From contig NC_035790.1 in NCBI RefSeq assembly GCF_001653235.2, positions 1,488,001-1,552,000 on the forward strand: a DNA stretch of 64,000 bases, given 5' to 3'. The stretch's first letter is position 1; each line of letters begins with the position of its first letter. Of the stretch, positions 42,815 to 53,828 are shown piece by piece. The notes under the pieces were generated by a model that was not told the DNA's origin, did no database searches, and saw only the letters and a program-made list of their open reading frames with translations. Source of the DNA: Pochonia chlamydosporia 170. Its lineage: Eukaryota > Ascomycota > Sordariomycetes > Hypocreales > Clavicipitaceae. Position numbers and translations under genes: made by a program.

Positions 42815-44384
42815 ATGGCGCCGCACAAGATCATCATCGACACAGATCCCGGTTAGAACTCGCATCCATAAGCACATCACTCACCATCAGTCAATGGCTA
42901 ATCAACCACGTGTAGGCGTCGACGATGTCATGGCCATGCTGTTGGCGCTGAGTGCTTCTCCAGAAGAGCTCGAAGTCGCCATGTTGTCCGTCACCTATGG
43001 AAATGTTCCCCTGCAAAGGTGAGACGAAATTTTGTATCTACGCATACTTGCAAGTACAGACCGACTGACGGATGCCAGCTGCCTCCGCAACGTTGTCGCC
43101 ATGTTCCACGTACTAGAAAAGGAGATGGAGTGGCGCAAATCCACCGGTAGAGTCGAGGGATTTGAGACAATGAAGAAGAGCAAGCCCATCGTGGCCGTTG
43201 GACCTGAACACTCACTCGAAGACGAATGCCTGATGGCTGATTATTTCCGTGAGTCTCCCACTCATCACGTTTAGCAAATAAAACCCGAAACTCAAAAGTT
43301 GCCTCTCTTCCTCCCTTCTATTCATGGTTAAAACAAAAACATATAAACAAAAAACCTCCAACTCAGCTAACATCAACAAACCCTCAACACCACAGACGGT
43401 CAAGATGGATTGCACAACGTTCACGAAGCACATCCTCACCTCAGCCCCGCCGAAACATGGAAATCTCTCTTCCAAGAAGACGCAACAGCGCAAGCCCACG
43501 CCCAATCACCCTTCTTCACACCCTCCAAGGAGCCAGCCCACAAGGAGATGCTGCGAATCCTCAAAGAAAACCCCATCGACACCGTCTCAATCTGCGCCGT
43601 CGGGCCCCTGACCAACGTTGCCCTCGCCGCCGCCGAAGACCCCGAGACCTTTCTCCGCGTCAAGGAGCTGGTCGTCATGGGCGGCGCCGTAAACGTCGAG
43701 GGCAACATCACCCCCGTCGCGGAATTCAACTGCTACGCCGACACCGTCGCAGCGGCTCGCGTCTACGCCCTGACATCGTACAACCCGGCCTCGACCATGC
43801 CGCCGCTGCCTGAGAAGCTGTCCACCCTGCCGGCGTACCCGGAGAAGCTCTCCCGCCAGCTCAGGCTGACGCTTGCCCCCCTCGACATCACCACCCCGCA
43901 TCTCATCACCAAGAACTTCTTCGCGGACCGCATCCAGCCGCACCTCGACGCCGGCAGCCCCCTCGCCACGTGGACGTCGCACTTCATCAAGGGCGCCTTC
44001 AGCCAGATTGAGAGAATGGAGGGCAATGGGGGCGAGCCGGGCCTCTCTCTGCACGACCCCCTCACCATATGGTACATGCTCACGCACGACGATCCCAAGT
44101 GGAAGTTCCCCGCCAAGCTGGAGGACATCCGCGTCGAGACTTCAGGACAGTGGACTCGAGGCATGCACGTTGTTGACAATAGACTGCGAAGCAAGCCCGC
44201 CGAGCTTGCCGCGTTGGCATCCCTAGATCCACGCGAGGACCCCAACGTCGTCAACAATGACGAAGCTCCAGGCGATACCTTTGGCTGGCTGAGTGTTCTT
44301 AAAGGCAACAGGGTAAACCGGCTCGTCGAGTCTCCTGGTGAGGACATGTTCAAAGACGTCTGGATGAAGCGCGTATTTGCGTAA
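42815..44384 (+). CDS. Inosine-uridine-preferring nucleoside hydrolase
   Basis: Four exons (42815-42851, 42916-43018, 43079-43248 and 43396-44384) encode 432 aa. All three introns have GT-AG borders and preserve the frame. The Ca-binding catalytic cluster DTDPGVDD (residues 9-16) is split by intron 1, and GNVPLQS follows. HGQDGLHNV supplies the substrate loop, and VSICAVGPLTNVALA and VVMGGAVNVEGNITPVAEFNCYAD are the classical IUNH blocks. HDPLTIWYML supplies the late histidine-aspartate. The enzyme cleaves the N-glycosidic bond of ribonucleosides to base and ribose for nucleoside salvage. It is longer than bacterial enzymes (about 310 aa) because of fungal insertions and a C-terminal extension. 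No signal peptide is present, so cytosolic action is likely. The fourth exon is much more GC-rich at third positions than its surroundings. Confidence 0.93.
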
Positions 44385-44665
44385 AATTTTACATGCCGAA
44401 AATTTTATATAGACACACAGCTTCAAAAATATATTTGCCCAATGCTGCATCAAGAATCTCCTGCCAAAGCACTCTCCCTCATGGACGCTTCAAAATGTCT
44501 CCAAATCCCCACCAAATTCGAAGAGTTAATTTAAAAAAGAAAAGAAAAATGAATTCCCAACCCTGTTCTGTTGACTCCCAAAAACGCCAATCCATGCCAA
44601 TATTTTTCAGCCGTAAAAGAACCCAATCCAGATCAGGCCCTCATGCTCCTCAACAACTGCCAGTC

Positions 44666-45114
44666 TCAGATGTGTTTAATGCCGCCTATTTCTGAACCCT
44701 TCACCTCCGTCCAGTTAATACTCTCGTCAAGCTTCTCGTCTATCAAGCCCACCGAGCAGACATTATCGCCTCGCACGAGATACAAGCCAAGCGGGTGCAC
44801 TTCAGACGGCTCGTGATCGTCCGTTTCGTGAATAACTCGTTCTTCAGTTCCGCTTAAAACCTAACCACAGAATTAGGTCCCATGCCGCGACTATGGCTTT
44901 CAATCTCCGCGTGGGACGAAAAAGAAAGAAAGTAACGCACCAAATTGGTTGACTGGTCGCAGGCTGCAAGCGTTCCGACCAGAATTCGCGAGTCGGCTGT
45001 GACTACGAGGACCTTTTCTGCAGTGTTTGCCCGGAGTCAGTAAATACCACTACAACTGTCAGAATAGCTACGGGGGACAAGCGTACTGTTCAGATATCCT
45101 CCGAGGGTGGCCAT
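44666..45114 (-). CDS. LSM8: U6 snRNA-associated Sm-like protein LSm8
   Basis: Three exons (45114-45087, 45017-44941 and 44860-44666) encode 99 aa. The introns (45086-45018 and 44940-44861) end CTGCAG and GGTTAG. The protein begins MATLGGYLNKKVLVVTADSR, continues LVGTLAACDQSTNLVL (Sm1) and ends with PLGLYLVRGDNVCSVGLIDE (Sm2), all diagnostic of LSm8. LSm8 replaces LSm1 in the nuclear LSm2-8 ring that binds the 3' oligo-U of U6 snRNA. It promotes U4/U6 annealing and retains U6 in the nucleus. The gene is convergent with the nucleoside hydrolase (281 bp between stops). U2 snRNA and a cyclin gene lie upstream on the same strand. Confidence 0.95.
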
Positions 45115-45849
45115 GGTTGCGGAATTTTCACCCTTTTGTCGCAACGTGCAAGGCGTGAAAAGTGCCGACTTGGTCGATGCTTGTGGTGGTGGTGGGGGAA
45201 GGTGTAGCTGCTGAGGTGCCAGGCTGCAGGCTGAGAGGTTCAAATGTTCTGAGAAACTCCAGTCGGATGTTGCTCTGTGCTAGCTGTTGGCTGCGCTAAA
45301 CCGCGTTTGGCGGGGTTTTCAAATCACCACCCAAATTTCAGACACAAGATGGAGGAGCGTGAGAGAGGGAGAGCAAAACGACGGCGAGGATATTATAGTT
45401 ACACCAGATGCAAAATGGACTACTAGCTGAAAGGAGGAGACGTCATCGTCTGTTCACACTTTATATTCCGGCATGATAGGCTCTTGCCGCAGAGCATGCA
45501 TTTGCGAGGTGGGAAGCTTGGCAGACTGGGTAGATACACACCACAGAGCTCGTCAACAATGAAAACATCAAACTTCAAAGCTTCAGATCACGGGTGGTCC
45601 GCACTGTAGCTTGATTCACTGTTTTATCTATCTCGCTTTCTACCTCACGACGACAAGCGAGGCTGTCTCCTACGAGTTGTATTCCATCCAGACCATTGAC
45701 AACCAGAATCCTTCCACGCCCTCAAATCTTCTCTCAAACGCAAAATAATCACACCGACATAGCTCTTGGACAATTTCTACCACATACACGGCATCAAACA
45801 TTTTCTTCTTCACCACGCTGGACAAGCCAGCGCAAGCAATGAAAAAAAG
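45115..45849. other. Intergenic between LSM8 and U2 snRNA
   Basis: This is the LSM8 promoter side and U2 3' flank. No ORF or repeat is supported. Confidence 0.4.
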
Positions 45850-46035
45850 TTCGCGTCACCTGGAGGCAGTGTAATACCAGGGACACTGTGAGCGGAATCA
45901 TGTGCAAGCACAGAGGAAACCGCTCCAAGGCCAAAAATAAGAATAATCTAGATTGGTCTCAATAGAGACCTTTCAGAGATTAAACTGAAAAGAACAGATA
46001 CTACACTTGATCTAAGCCAAAAGGCAAAGAGAGCT
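45850..46035 (-). ncRNA. U2 spliceosomal snRNA
   Basis: The minus strand reads CTCTTTGCCTTTTGGCTTAG, then ATCAAGTGTAGTATCTGTTC, the near-invariant U2 5' domain. GTAGTA (46003-45998) is the branch-point recognition sequence. Stem IIa lies in TTTTCAGTTTAATCTCTGAAA, and GGTCTC-TATT-GAGACC forms a perfect stem IIb. A U-rich Sm site (TTATTTTTGG) follows. The 3' end contains CCTGGTATTACACTGCCTCCAGG-type stem IV, the U2B''/U2A' binding hairpin. The length of about 186 nt fits a filamentous-fungal U2. The ends are estimated by alignment from memory to yeast and human U2 and may be off by several bases. A TATATAA element lies about 50-58 bp upstream. Confidence 0.95.
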
Positions 46036-46084
46036 AAAGAAGAAAGGAAAGAAAAAATTCAAAAAGTGAGTCGGGTGGGCGAGA

Positions 46085-46093
46085 ATTATATAC
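46085..46093 (-). promoter_or_regulatory. TATA-like element upstream of U2 snRNA
   Basis: The minus strand reads TATATAATT about 50-58 bp before the estimated U2 5' end, a plausible core promoter position for an snRNA gene. Inferred from position only. Confidence 0.45.
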
Positions 46094-46094
46094 C

Positions 46095-46694
46095 TGCTGT
46101 TGTGGGCGGTGTGGTTTAGCGAGCGGCAGAAAATTGGCCAATCAGTGGTGAGGTTTTTGTCTGGCTGCGGCTGTGGGTGCTGCCTGCCGCCTTTGCTGTT
46201 TGTCTGTCGCCCTGCTTGGTGGTGATGGGACGACGGCAGTGTTATTGACCCACTGTGTCGAAAAGCTACCCTGTGACTGCACGCAAGAATTGAATTTCTT
46301 CATGTTCACTTTTAAATCACCTTTGCTCACCGCCCCTTTTTTCTGGTCTGTGTGCAAGGTCTCGTCGTCTTGGTGTCTTTGATTCACGCAGCTTTCAGCA
46401 AACGAATACAATCTGCCTCTGGAGGATCCAAGCCCGTAATTAATCGTATAACAATATGTTTAGTGACTTCGCCGTGACTACCCAAGAGCATTCAACAGTC
46501 CAAGGCGTCCTCACCATCCGTGACGCCGTCTCATGCCAAGTTCATACATACAGAAGAAGGAGACTAAAACTGTATAGCTCCTGTTGGTATCGCCCATGGT
46601 CAAAGCCAACAAAGTCTAGAAAATTCTTTTCGCCCATAACGCCGCCAAAGGAACACTTGCACCTAATCGCACAAATTCTGAAAGGCATCCCACC
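46095..46694. other. Intergenic between U2 snRNA and the cyclin gene
   Basis: Short ORFs only. It holds the distal U2 promoter and the 3' end of the cyclin gene. No feature is supported. Confidence 0.4.
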
Positions 46695-48063
46695 CTAGTC
46701 CTCCACCAACTCGCCCTCATCTTCTGACACCTTGGCGCGCTTCTCGGCCCTCTCGCGGTCGGCTGCTGAGTCGGGCTCGGCGTCTTTCCTCTTGATCGGC
46801 GACCGCGTCATGCTGGCATCTCTCCTATCTGCCCCATTCATTCTCGGCGCCGGGCTCCTGCTCCGGCTGGCCCTGTCCAACTCCATTGGCGTCCCATTCG
46901 AGGACAGGGTATCGGGTTGGCTCAGCAGCGTGTCGGCACGCCGTCGTGTATTTTCCAGGTCGAATGCGGGTGATGGCAGCGACGGGTTCTGCTTTCTAAG
47001 CGGATTCTCCGTGTAGAACTGGCGCATCACTTCGATTGCGTTGACACAGCGTTCCTCATCCCCATTCAAGTATCTCCACCATGGCTCGCCATTTATGTCA
47101 TCAATTTGCTGGTGAGTATGGACACTGGCAAAGAAAATGGCGCTAATGGCCACATCCCGTGCCTCGATCAGCAGGGGAATTGCTGTCAGGCAGGCGTCGT
47201 TGCAAAAAGCCCAAGCGGCCTGCCTCAGGTTCTTATTGTGAACAATATCGAGTTGACCGAGGAGTTCAAAGAGGTGTCGATATGGATTATCGATCATGAG
47301 ATCAAAAGTTAATTGTTCCAGCATAATCTCCTCATACGTCAGGATGCTGTCTCGCCATCTCCAATATTCCTTACTTTGCTCATCGATAATAAGCTTTGCA
47401 TTCTTTTGAGCCACCTTGGCAACGGCGATGATAATGTCCTTCGTTTTTCGGCAGTTTTCTTCGACCTTGTTTGCAAGGAAAAGCGCCGTGGCCGCAATAT
47501 TCTGCGCAAGGCTCAGTCAGCACCTTGATCTTCCTCTTGACGGGTTGCTTGTCTCGAAGGCATAAGTTCGCGAGGGGTAAAAAAAATTTACTCACATAGT
47601 GGTGTATTCCTCCCTTCTCTTGCACCATGCTGAAGCGCATGAAGAATCTGTGAAAGAACACACCGGCAACCCACAAGGTAATCTGAGGCAAGTCAAGCAT
47701 CACACCCGCTTGGTAGATAAAATTGACGCCCTTTGCCCGCCGAAGTCTTTCCTCTGATGGCGGTATTCCATCGATGATACTAGGTGTGCTTTGAACCTCC
47801 TCTGACGTAAATGACCATTGATTCGCCACTGCACTCAAGCCGTTGTGCCCAGACTGCGCAGGCGACTGTTCGCCGGACTGCGACTGACCTTGAGGCCGCG
47901 GCGGAGACGTTCGCGCACTATGCTGAGGAGGCGTGGGAGCGGCAGGCGGGACTTCTCGTCGAGGGACAGGAGATCGTGATGGTCCATCGGGTCGAGAGGC
48001 GCCAGGGATGGTAGGCGGTTGGTAGCCCTCGCGAGGCGGACGATACCGATCTATACTGGCCAT
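46695..48063 (-). CDS. Transcription-type cyclin (cyclin T/K, Pch1/Bur2/Ctk2-like)
   Basis: Exon 1 is 48063-47596, a 94-nt intron (GTGAGT...CTGAC...GCGCAG) occupies 47595-47502, and exon 2 is 47501-46695. The product is 424 aa. The first 80 residues are Pro/Ser-rich. The first cyclin box begins around residue 105 (RRAKGVNFIYQAGVMLDLPQ) and continues over the junction as HHYNIAATALFLANKVEEN, with CRKTKDII following. This is the KVEE block diagnostic of cyclins T, K and L. LEQLTFDLMIDNPYRHLF opens the second fold. The C-terminus is disordered, with RSRSP and KRKD motifs that suggest nuclear localisation. Such cyclins activate Cdk9- or Cdk12-like kinases that phosphorylate the RNA polymerase II C-terminal domain. 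Which partner kinase is used cannot be told. It diverges from the F-box gene. Confidence 0.88.
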
Positions 48064-48867
48064 TTCCGGCAAATTTTATGTCGGTTTGGCAATCGAGGTG
48101 AGAAGGCGACCTGGGAAAACCATGGAGAACGCGGAGTGTTCTCTCTGGTTTTTGAGGCGGGATTGTGAGAGCAAATGTGTTGACGTTGAGAGTGTGTAAA
48201 GCCGTTGGTGGAGATACCAGGAGGACCTTGACTCTGGGAAATGCGTGATGCAAGCATCGGCAGCCAGTCCGGTGAAACAGAGTTGGCGCCACCGAGCTAT
48301 CTTATCAGTGTAGTCAGCTGATCCACCCCGCCAAAGATGCAACTACCACCAACCCTGAACCTCGACCTTTGATGTCAACGTTGGCCTTCAATGTCCCAGT
48401 TTCCTTTGAATAAAAGCATCCTTTCAAAAGCATCATTTGCCACGGACTGGCGACGATCAACTGGCTCACTCTAGCGAAACAGTGTGTGGAAACGTAGACA
48501 ACAAACCTCGACATTCATTAAGGAGCCGTGTCGTATCTACACCACCTCCAACGGTTCGCCCCATGTAGACACTGAGTCCCAGCCGGCCCAACCAAGTGAC
48601 TTTACCACACGGTTGCCAAATAGGATCAACTCTTTAATTCACAATCAGCATAGCTCGTAAAGCTCCACTGTAACTAACACAATCACAAACACGAATCTGC
48701 AAACTCTGATTTGATATCATGACTTTCGGCATGGAGAGAGTTGGGACATTGACGGGAATCGTATTCAGCATACAGATACGAGCGGCAGCATCAAACCTCC
48801 ACCATGAAACATCTCAACTCAAACTTTCCCAAACCATTCATCCCATACAATTGTGAATAATAAAATA
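48064..48867. promoter_or_regulatory. Divergent promoter between the cyclin and F-box genes
   Basis: About 800 bp between divergent starts. No coding frame or repeat is supported. It is assigned as promoter region from orientation. Confidence 0.4.
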
Positions 48868-50526
48868 ATGCGGCTACTAGAAGCTCTTCCCCGAGAACTC
48901 ATACAGTACATTTTAACCCTCCTCCCAACCAAAGCCATCAAGTCCCTCCGCCTCACCAACAAGGCTCTGAAAGAAGCATCATCACCATACCTCTTCCCCA
49001 CCCTCTACCTCTCCTGCCATCCTCTCGACCTCCAGGTCTTCCAGCTTGTCGTAGACAATCCTCTTCTCGCCACCAACGTCCGCGAACTAGTCATCGACGA
49101 CACATGTCTAGCCCCATCCCTTGGAAAATGGGACAATTACCGTGCCATGGCCATGCGCGAGCAGCGCTTTTGGCCTCAGCGACGAAAGCCCTACTTCCCC
49201 AACGATGAAGCATTTGACGCAAAAGAACGGCAATGGCCGCAGGAGCCCAAAAGAGAGTTTTACGAACTATTCATCAACACCATGAAGCCGCACCATGAGA
49301 ACCTGGCCAGGGGGGCAGATATTGCAGCATTGCAAGACGCCTTGCCAAAACTAACTTCAGTGAGGAGTCTGGTGCTGACGAACCGCACGGCGGATGAGGC
49401 CCCAGACTCGGGCGCGCAGAGCCGTGACTCTTCCAGCCCGACGGTGAAGCAGTGGAGGCAAATGGGCAGAGAGCACAAGGAGCGGCCGCCGTTTGCTCCC
49501 AGGTGTGACTGGTTCAATGGATGGAAACAAGGGCGCATGGATGATTCCTGGGCAAGAGGGGAAAATCTAAGCGATGAGCTGCAAGCAATGATTGATGATT
49601 CAGGACGGCCATACACCGAACAAGAGGAGCTACAGCAGGAGAAATTGGAAAATCGCAGCGCGCACGAGGAGGACAGCGACGAGGCGAGTGATAATCCAGC
49701 GGACAACTGGTGGCCATTCACTCGATGTCTCGCCAGAGAAACACGCGGCATACACATTGCCCTCATTGCGTTACAACACGAACCGCTCCAACAGCGCCTC
49801 TGCGAATTCCGCGTCGACGCCTCCAGAGACATCATCCGCGACCCCCCACAGCCAGATTACTATCAAACGGGCCTCGCAACCGCCATATTCGATCCATACT
49901 CCAGCCCCTTCCCAGACCGCCTCGCCTCAACGCTAGGATCGTGCAGCAGCCTCGAAAAGCTGGCCCTCTCCATCAGCAACGGCTACGGCGACACGCAAGG
50001 GGCGGAAGTCCTGCAAAGCGGAACCATAGGCAGGGTGCTCACGTCAATGAAGAACCTGCACGACATGTCGGTGGAGTTTGCGCTGGCCCCGTCTTGGCTC
50101 GCAGTTCCCAGTGACTTCGTGTACCCCCGTCTGCGGAAGTTGAGGATCGTCGAGTCGCAGGTCTGGCCGCGGAAGTTGATGGAGTTTATTCGTCGGCATG
50201 CTGCAACGCTGGAGGAGGTGTATGTGGAGCGGTGTACGGCGTTCCATGAGGACGTGAGGAATGTGTGGGACGAGGATGGAGATGAGGATGAGGATGGTGA
50301 GGTTGGGGATTTGGCATCCTTTGTGCGTGGTGTTATTGAGTTTGCGGGGCGGGAGGAGAACTGTTTGGTGCCGGGGAAGGTTGTGCTGGACTCTGTGATG
50401 GGGTATCTTGCTGAGAATAAGGTGGCTATCGATGAAGGTGGGATGGTTGATCGGTGGGCGAAAGGGAGGTATTCTTGGACGTTTGGAGTTGATGATGGGC
50501 TTGTTGTGGAAAAGGTCGTGGAATAA
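48868..50526 (+). CDS. F-box domain protein
   Basis: One exon from ATG 48868 encodes 552 aa. The frame extends five codons upstream but only to a GTG. The F-box is at the extreme N-terminus (about residues 2-40, LLEALPRELIQYILTLLPTKAIKSLRLTNKAL), with conserved LPxEL and L.L.NK residues. The middle shows leucine-spaced segments (VRELVIDD, VRSLVLTN, LEKLALSIS, LRKLRIVESQ, LEEVYVERC) that suggest irregular leucine-rich repeats for substrate binding. An acidic stretch (DEDGDEDEDGE) lies near the C-terminus. F-box proteins bind Skp1 and present substrates to SCF ubiquitin ligases. Large, poorly conserved F-box/LRR families are typical of filamentous fungi, so the substrate cannot be predicted. 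It is convergent with PRP4, with 129 bp between stops. Confidence 0.82.
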   Translation: MRLLEALPRELIQYILTLLPTKAIKSLRLTNKALKEASSPYLFPTLYLSCHPLDLQVFQLVVDNPLLATNVRELVIDDTCLAPSLGKWDNYRAMAMREQRFWPQRRKPYFPNDEAFDAKERQWPQEPKREFYELFINTMKPHHENLARGADIAALQDALPKLTSVRSLVLTNRTADEAPDSGAQSRDSSSPTVKQWRQMGREHKERPPFAPRCDWFNGWKQGRMDDSWARGENLSDELQAMIDDSGRPYTEQEELQQEKLENRSAHEEDSDEASDNPADNWWPFTRCLARETRGIHIALIALQHEPLQQRLCEFRVDASRDIIRDPPQPDYYQTGLATAIFDPYSSPFPDRLASTLGSCSSLEKLALSISNGYGDTQGAEVLQSGTIGRVLTSMKNLHDMSVEFALAPSWLAVPSDFVYPRLRKLRIVESQVWPRKLMEFIRRHAATLEEVYVERCTAFHEDVRNVWDEDGDEDEDGEVGDLASFVRGVIEFAGREENCLVPGKVVLDSVMGYLAENKVAIDEGGMVDRWAKGRYSWTFGVDDGLVVEKVVE

Positions 50527-50655
50527 ATGACATATACTGAGGTAGATCAACGAGTTCAGGATACCATAAGGTCTTGCAATAAGGTCGAGGGTATCGCAAT
50601 GTTTCATCTATGAGTCTTTGAAGATGTATTGTACATTTTTCATTCTCTCAGTATC

Positions 50656-52212
50656 CTACAACGGTTCACTATCGTTTCGGCCCCAGAGCTTTACCGTCCG
50701 ATCGTGACCACCGCTTACAATCCATCTGCCGTCTCTGCTGTAATCTACACTTGCAACCGGAGCGGTGTGCCCGCTCAGAGTTTGCACCAAAGTCCAGTCG
50801 TCTGCTGAGAAGATTTTGACGTTCTTGTCGAAGCCGCTGGACACGAAGAAGGTCCCCGATTTCTTTGGGATTTGCGCCCCCTTTTCATCTGTACCAGGTG
50901 GAATCCCATTTAGGGGGTCGTCGATGCCCTTGAACCACCGCATGTCCGAGACGGCACTGGAGTGGGCGCCAATACCACCCGTTTTATCGACCTTGCGGAC
51001 ATCCCAGCATTTAATCCAGCCGTCAGCCGAACCCGACAAGACTCGATGACCGTCAGCACCCCAGTCCAGCGCATGAATAGGTTTAATGTGGCCATCTAAA
51101 CGGCCGTCCAGAATCATGACTGTTCTTCCGGAGCGCAGGTCCCATATACGACCGATGCTGTCCAGGCCAGCTGTAGCCAGCAGAGAGCCGTCCGTGTTGA
51201 AGCTCAGGGCGTAGACACCTCTTGAGTGACCTTCTTGCAGAAGCACTTCGGCAGTGCTTTCGACGTCCCACAGCCTCCACGAGGTGTCTTCCGACGCTGA
51301 GGCGAGATAGCGACCAGACGGGTGAAACTCCACACGACAGACGCGCTGAGAGTGGCCCTGTAAGGTCGATAAGGGCGTATCCTGATTCAGAGACCATAGC
51401 TGCACCAGTCCCTCGGCTCCGCCAGACGCCAGGTTGACGGAATCTGGTGAGACTCCTTTTTCTTCAAGTGTGGCCCCGGGAAACCACGATAATCCGCTGA
51501 TTTTGTTCGTATGGCCACGAAAGCTCATCTTTTCGGTCAAGTTTGGAATCTCCATCAACTTGACCTGGCCGCCCCAGTTGCCCACGGCCACCAGTTCCCC
51601 ATTGGGTGATATTCTCGTCATGCTGATGTGTCTCTCCCCCACGGTCTGACTGCCCTGCAGCTCAAATGCTTGTAGTCTCTCCTTGATCTGCTTTCGGAAC
51701 TTGACCTGGGTTCTCAGAGGTATGGTAGCCTCCTTCTTTTGGTAGGCGACTCTTTGTTTGGCTCGGGGTAGGGAGTATTCAGCGATGTCTATTCTTGCTT
51801 TGAGTAGTTGTTCGCCTCCCCTCGAGTAGAATTCCTCCTCTTGCTCTTCGGCTTCTTCCTCTGCCGGGGCGTCCTCCATGGCGACATCACCATTTTCTAG
51901 ACCAGCAAGTTCGGCTTGAATGGTCATAAGCTCTCGTAAACGGTCACGTCGATCGCCAGGTCCCTCTCCAAAGAAGGTGATGGGCTCCCCCATTTCTCTG
52001 AGCTTTGCTCGGACGCGGCCATCGTCCGTAGGCACTGCAATGGTAGCTGCAAGCCGTTTTCTGTTGAACTGGTTGAGGATGGCTGAGGTCTTCTCGGGCG
52101 GCGCGCCAGGCGCCATTGGCATGTCGTAGTCTGTATCATCTTTCAGGTCCTCCAGCGCAATGCCAGCAGGCGAATCGGCCTCTTCGACATATGCCTGACG
52201 CGACGGATGCAT
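50656..52212 (-). CDS. PRP4: U4/U6 small nuclear ribonucleoprotein Prp4
   Basis: One exon from ATG 52212 encodes 518 aa, close to the usual length. The N-terminal SFM/PRP4-like domain is at about residues 42-95 ([39 protein letters not shown]), the family's hallmark. A helix ([17 protein letters not shown]) precedes a seven-bladed WD40 propeller from about 190 to the end. Clear blades include [45 protein letters not shown] and [30 protein letters not shown]. Prp4 (human PRPF4) binds Prp3 and the U4/U6 duplex and is needed for tri-snRNP assembly in the nucleus. An acidic stretch ([10 protein letters not shown]) lies between the domains. Confidence 0.95.
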   Translation of the reverse strand: MHPSRQAYVEEADSPAGIALEDLKDDTDYDMPMAPGAPPEKTSAILNQFNRKRLAATIAVPTDDGRVRAKLREMGEPITFFGEGPGDRRDRLRELMTIQAELAGLENGDVAMEDAPAEEEAEEQEEEFYSRGGEQLLKARIDIAEYSLPRAKQRVAYQKKEATIPLRTQVKFRKQIKERLQAFELQGSQTVGERHISMTRISPNGELVAVGNWGGQVKLMEIPNLTEKMSFRGHTNKISGLSWFPGATLEEKGVSPDSVNLASGGAEGLVQLWSLNQDTPLSTLQGHSQRVCRVEFHPSGRYLASASEDTSWRLWDVESTAEVLLQEGHSRGVYALSFNTDGSLLATAGLDSIGRIWDLRSGRTVMILDGRLDGHIKPIHALDWGADGHRVLSGSADGWIKCWDVRKVDKTGGIGAHSSAVSDMRWFKGIDDPLNGIPPGTDEKGAQIPKKSGTFFVSSGFDKNVKIFSADDWTLVQTLSGHTAPVASVDYSRDGRWIVSGGHDRTVKLWGRNDSEPL

Positions 52213-53446
52213 CGTGAAGATGTCTCGTTGCGAGGGACACTCGGCCCGGTTGGAGGTCTATCGGGGTAGAGATGGACTAGTAGCGGTATGCGACAGCTTC
52301 GATGAATGTATAGGCGGTAATTGAGTCCGGCTTGGAGGGACTATCGAGTTCTTGAGGGAATCTCTTTGGGGTGGAGCTTTGAGATTGTGCGATATTGGAG
52401 TCGTTGCGACCAGACTGAATCAAAAATTCAAGGTTGATCACTTCAGGCAGCTCGAGGTTGGAGTGGGGCGCCTCTGTGCCTGTCGAGTTACTGAAGTACC
52501 TAGGTACTAAGTACTTGGGTTAAGTCGGGTTAGGCGCAATGCGACATGGACGCAGCGACATAGCTGGATGCTCAACTTGGGACTTGGGTTGAGTGAACTC
52601 GGATTGGGGGGGGGGAGGGAATACAGAGAGGTACAGACGAGGAACAAGGGGAAAACTGCACAACTCCGTATTGATGCCTCACATATTTGCTCTCCCTGGT
52701 GGCTGGAATTGGTGTTTGCGTTTGTCCGACTTGAAGGCTCACGGTTCTATGGTGAAGCAACAGGGAGGCATCGGCTTGTCGATTGTGAGCAGCAACATTG
52801 AATGCATACCTAGGAAGCTACGGCCATGCGGAAAGAGTCTTGAGCAAGCGCACTTTGTTCTTTGCAGGAACCAAACTCCTTGTTGGCCAGACTCGATGTA
52901 GTACAAGGCATCCAAGTGCCCATTGCTCGATGTCAGCCCATCATACATGGTTCGCTTGAGTTGCAAGCTGGCATTCTGCTGATGCACAGGTGGTCAAGGA
53001 TGGGTCAGCGTCACACAAGGATTGCTTATATTGTGGCTCAGACCACGATTGAAGAACAATGGACTATTGTTTTCGGTCCGTTTAAATACATACTCGTGTA
53101 AGGAGGAACAAGCATATCGCCATGCCGATGGATGAGAGCGCCCGTTTGTATTGGAATGATAAACTCTAGGTCAGAATAAGCCTGTCGGATGGTCGCTCGT
53201 GGGCCAAGGGGCATCCTGGTGAAGAACCCACGACAAGCCTTGACAAAATCAAATCAAATGTCAGGCATTCATTCAGTGTTAGGTCTGATTAGCACCTCAC
53301 AGATCTGGATTACGCGAGCAAGAATCTGGAGAACAGCAACCGAGCCACTGACAGGACACGCTTACACTGGCCGCCCCACTGGCCAACCGCTGAACCTGGC
53401 CATCCGTTTGAGCTAAGTCATGGCGGGGAAGTGGGAAATAGAGGGC

Positions 53447-53473
53447 AAAAAAAAAAAAAAAAGAAAAAAAAAA
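53447..53473. repeat. A-rich homopolymer tract
   Basis: A16, a single G, then A10, on the plus strand between genes. Confidence 0.85.
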
Positions 53474-53752
53474 GGACGGGAAAGAGGAAAGAAGGGGAAG
53501 AGCTTTTGGGACGGACAGCGGACACAGGTGTGCTGCAAGTATTCCAAAGACGCCAGCCTTTTGCCGGTAATTTTTATTTTTATTTTCTTGATTTCCTTTA
53601 TTGAATTACGCTCGCTTGTTTGCTGGCCACAGAACAGTGGCCCGGCGACTTCAATGTTGCTTGAATTCCTTCCGCCTCATTGCGCCGAGCTGGACCTGGC
53701 TGATGCAGAGTTCTGACTAGTTCCAGTTCTGGTGCCACATGCATAATTAAAC

Positions 53753-53786
53753 AGTCTGGTTTGGTCTGGTTTGGTCTGGTCTGGTG
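53753..53786. repeat. GTCTGG short tandem (recurrent intergenic motif)
   Basis: Consecutive GTCTGGTTTG and GTCTG units, an expanded form of the CCAGAC/GTCTGG word that recurs throughout the intergenic DNA. Confidence 0.75.
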
Positions 53787-53828
53787 CATAATGCAAATCC
53801 GCCTTCTCTGTCAACTCTTTCCAATAAA

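Larger units (their letters stand above)
52213..53828. other. Intergenic, motif-rich, no supported gene
   Basis: The left end is the PRP4 promoter. TACCTAGGTAC occurs at 52497-52507, CAACATTGAA at 52793 and (reverse) 53650. An A-rich tract lies at 53447-53473. Five near-tandem GGTCTGGTTT/GGTCTGG units occupy 53753-53785, just upstream of the S6K-like gene leader. Confidence 0.45.

Noticed and set aside
43587..44353. Antisense and alternate frames in the last nucleoside hydrolase exon
   Set aside because: Open only because of strong third-position GC in the real frame.
53420..53716. Lys-rich frame over the A-rich tract
   Set aside because: Produced by translation of a homopolymer run.
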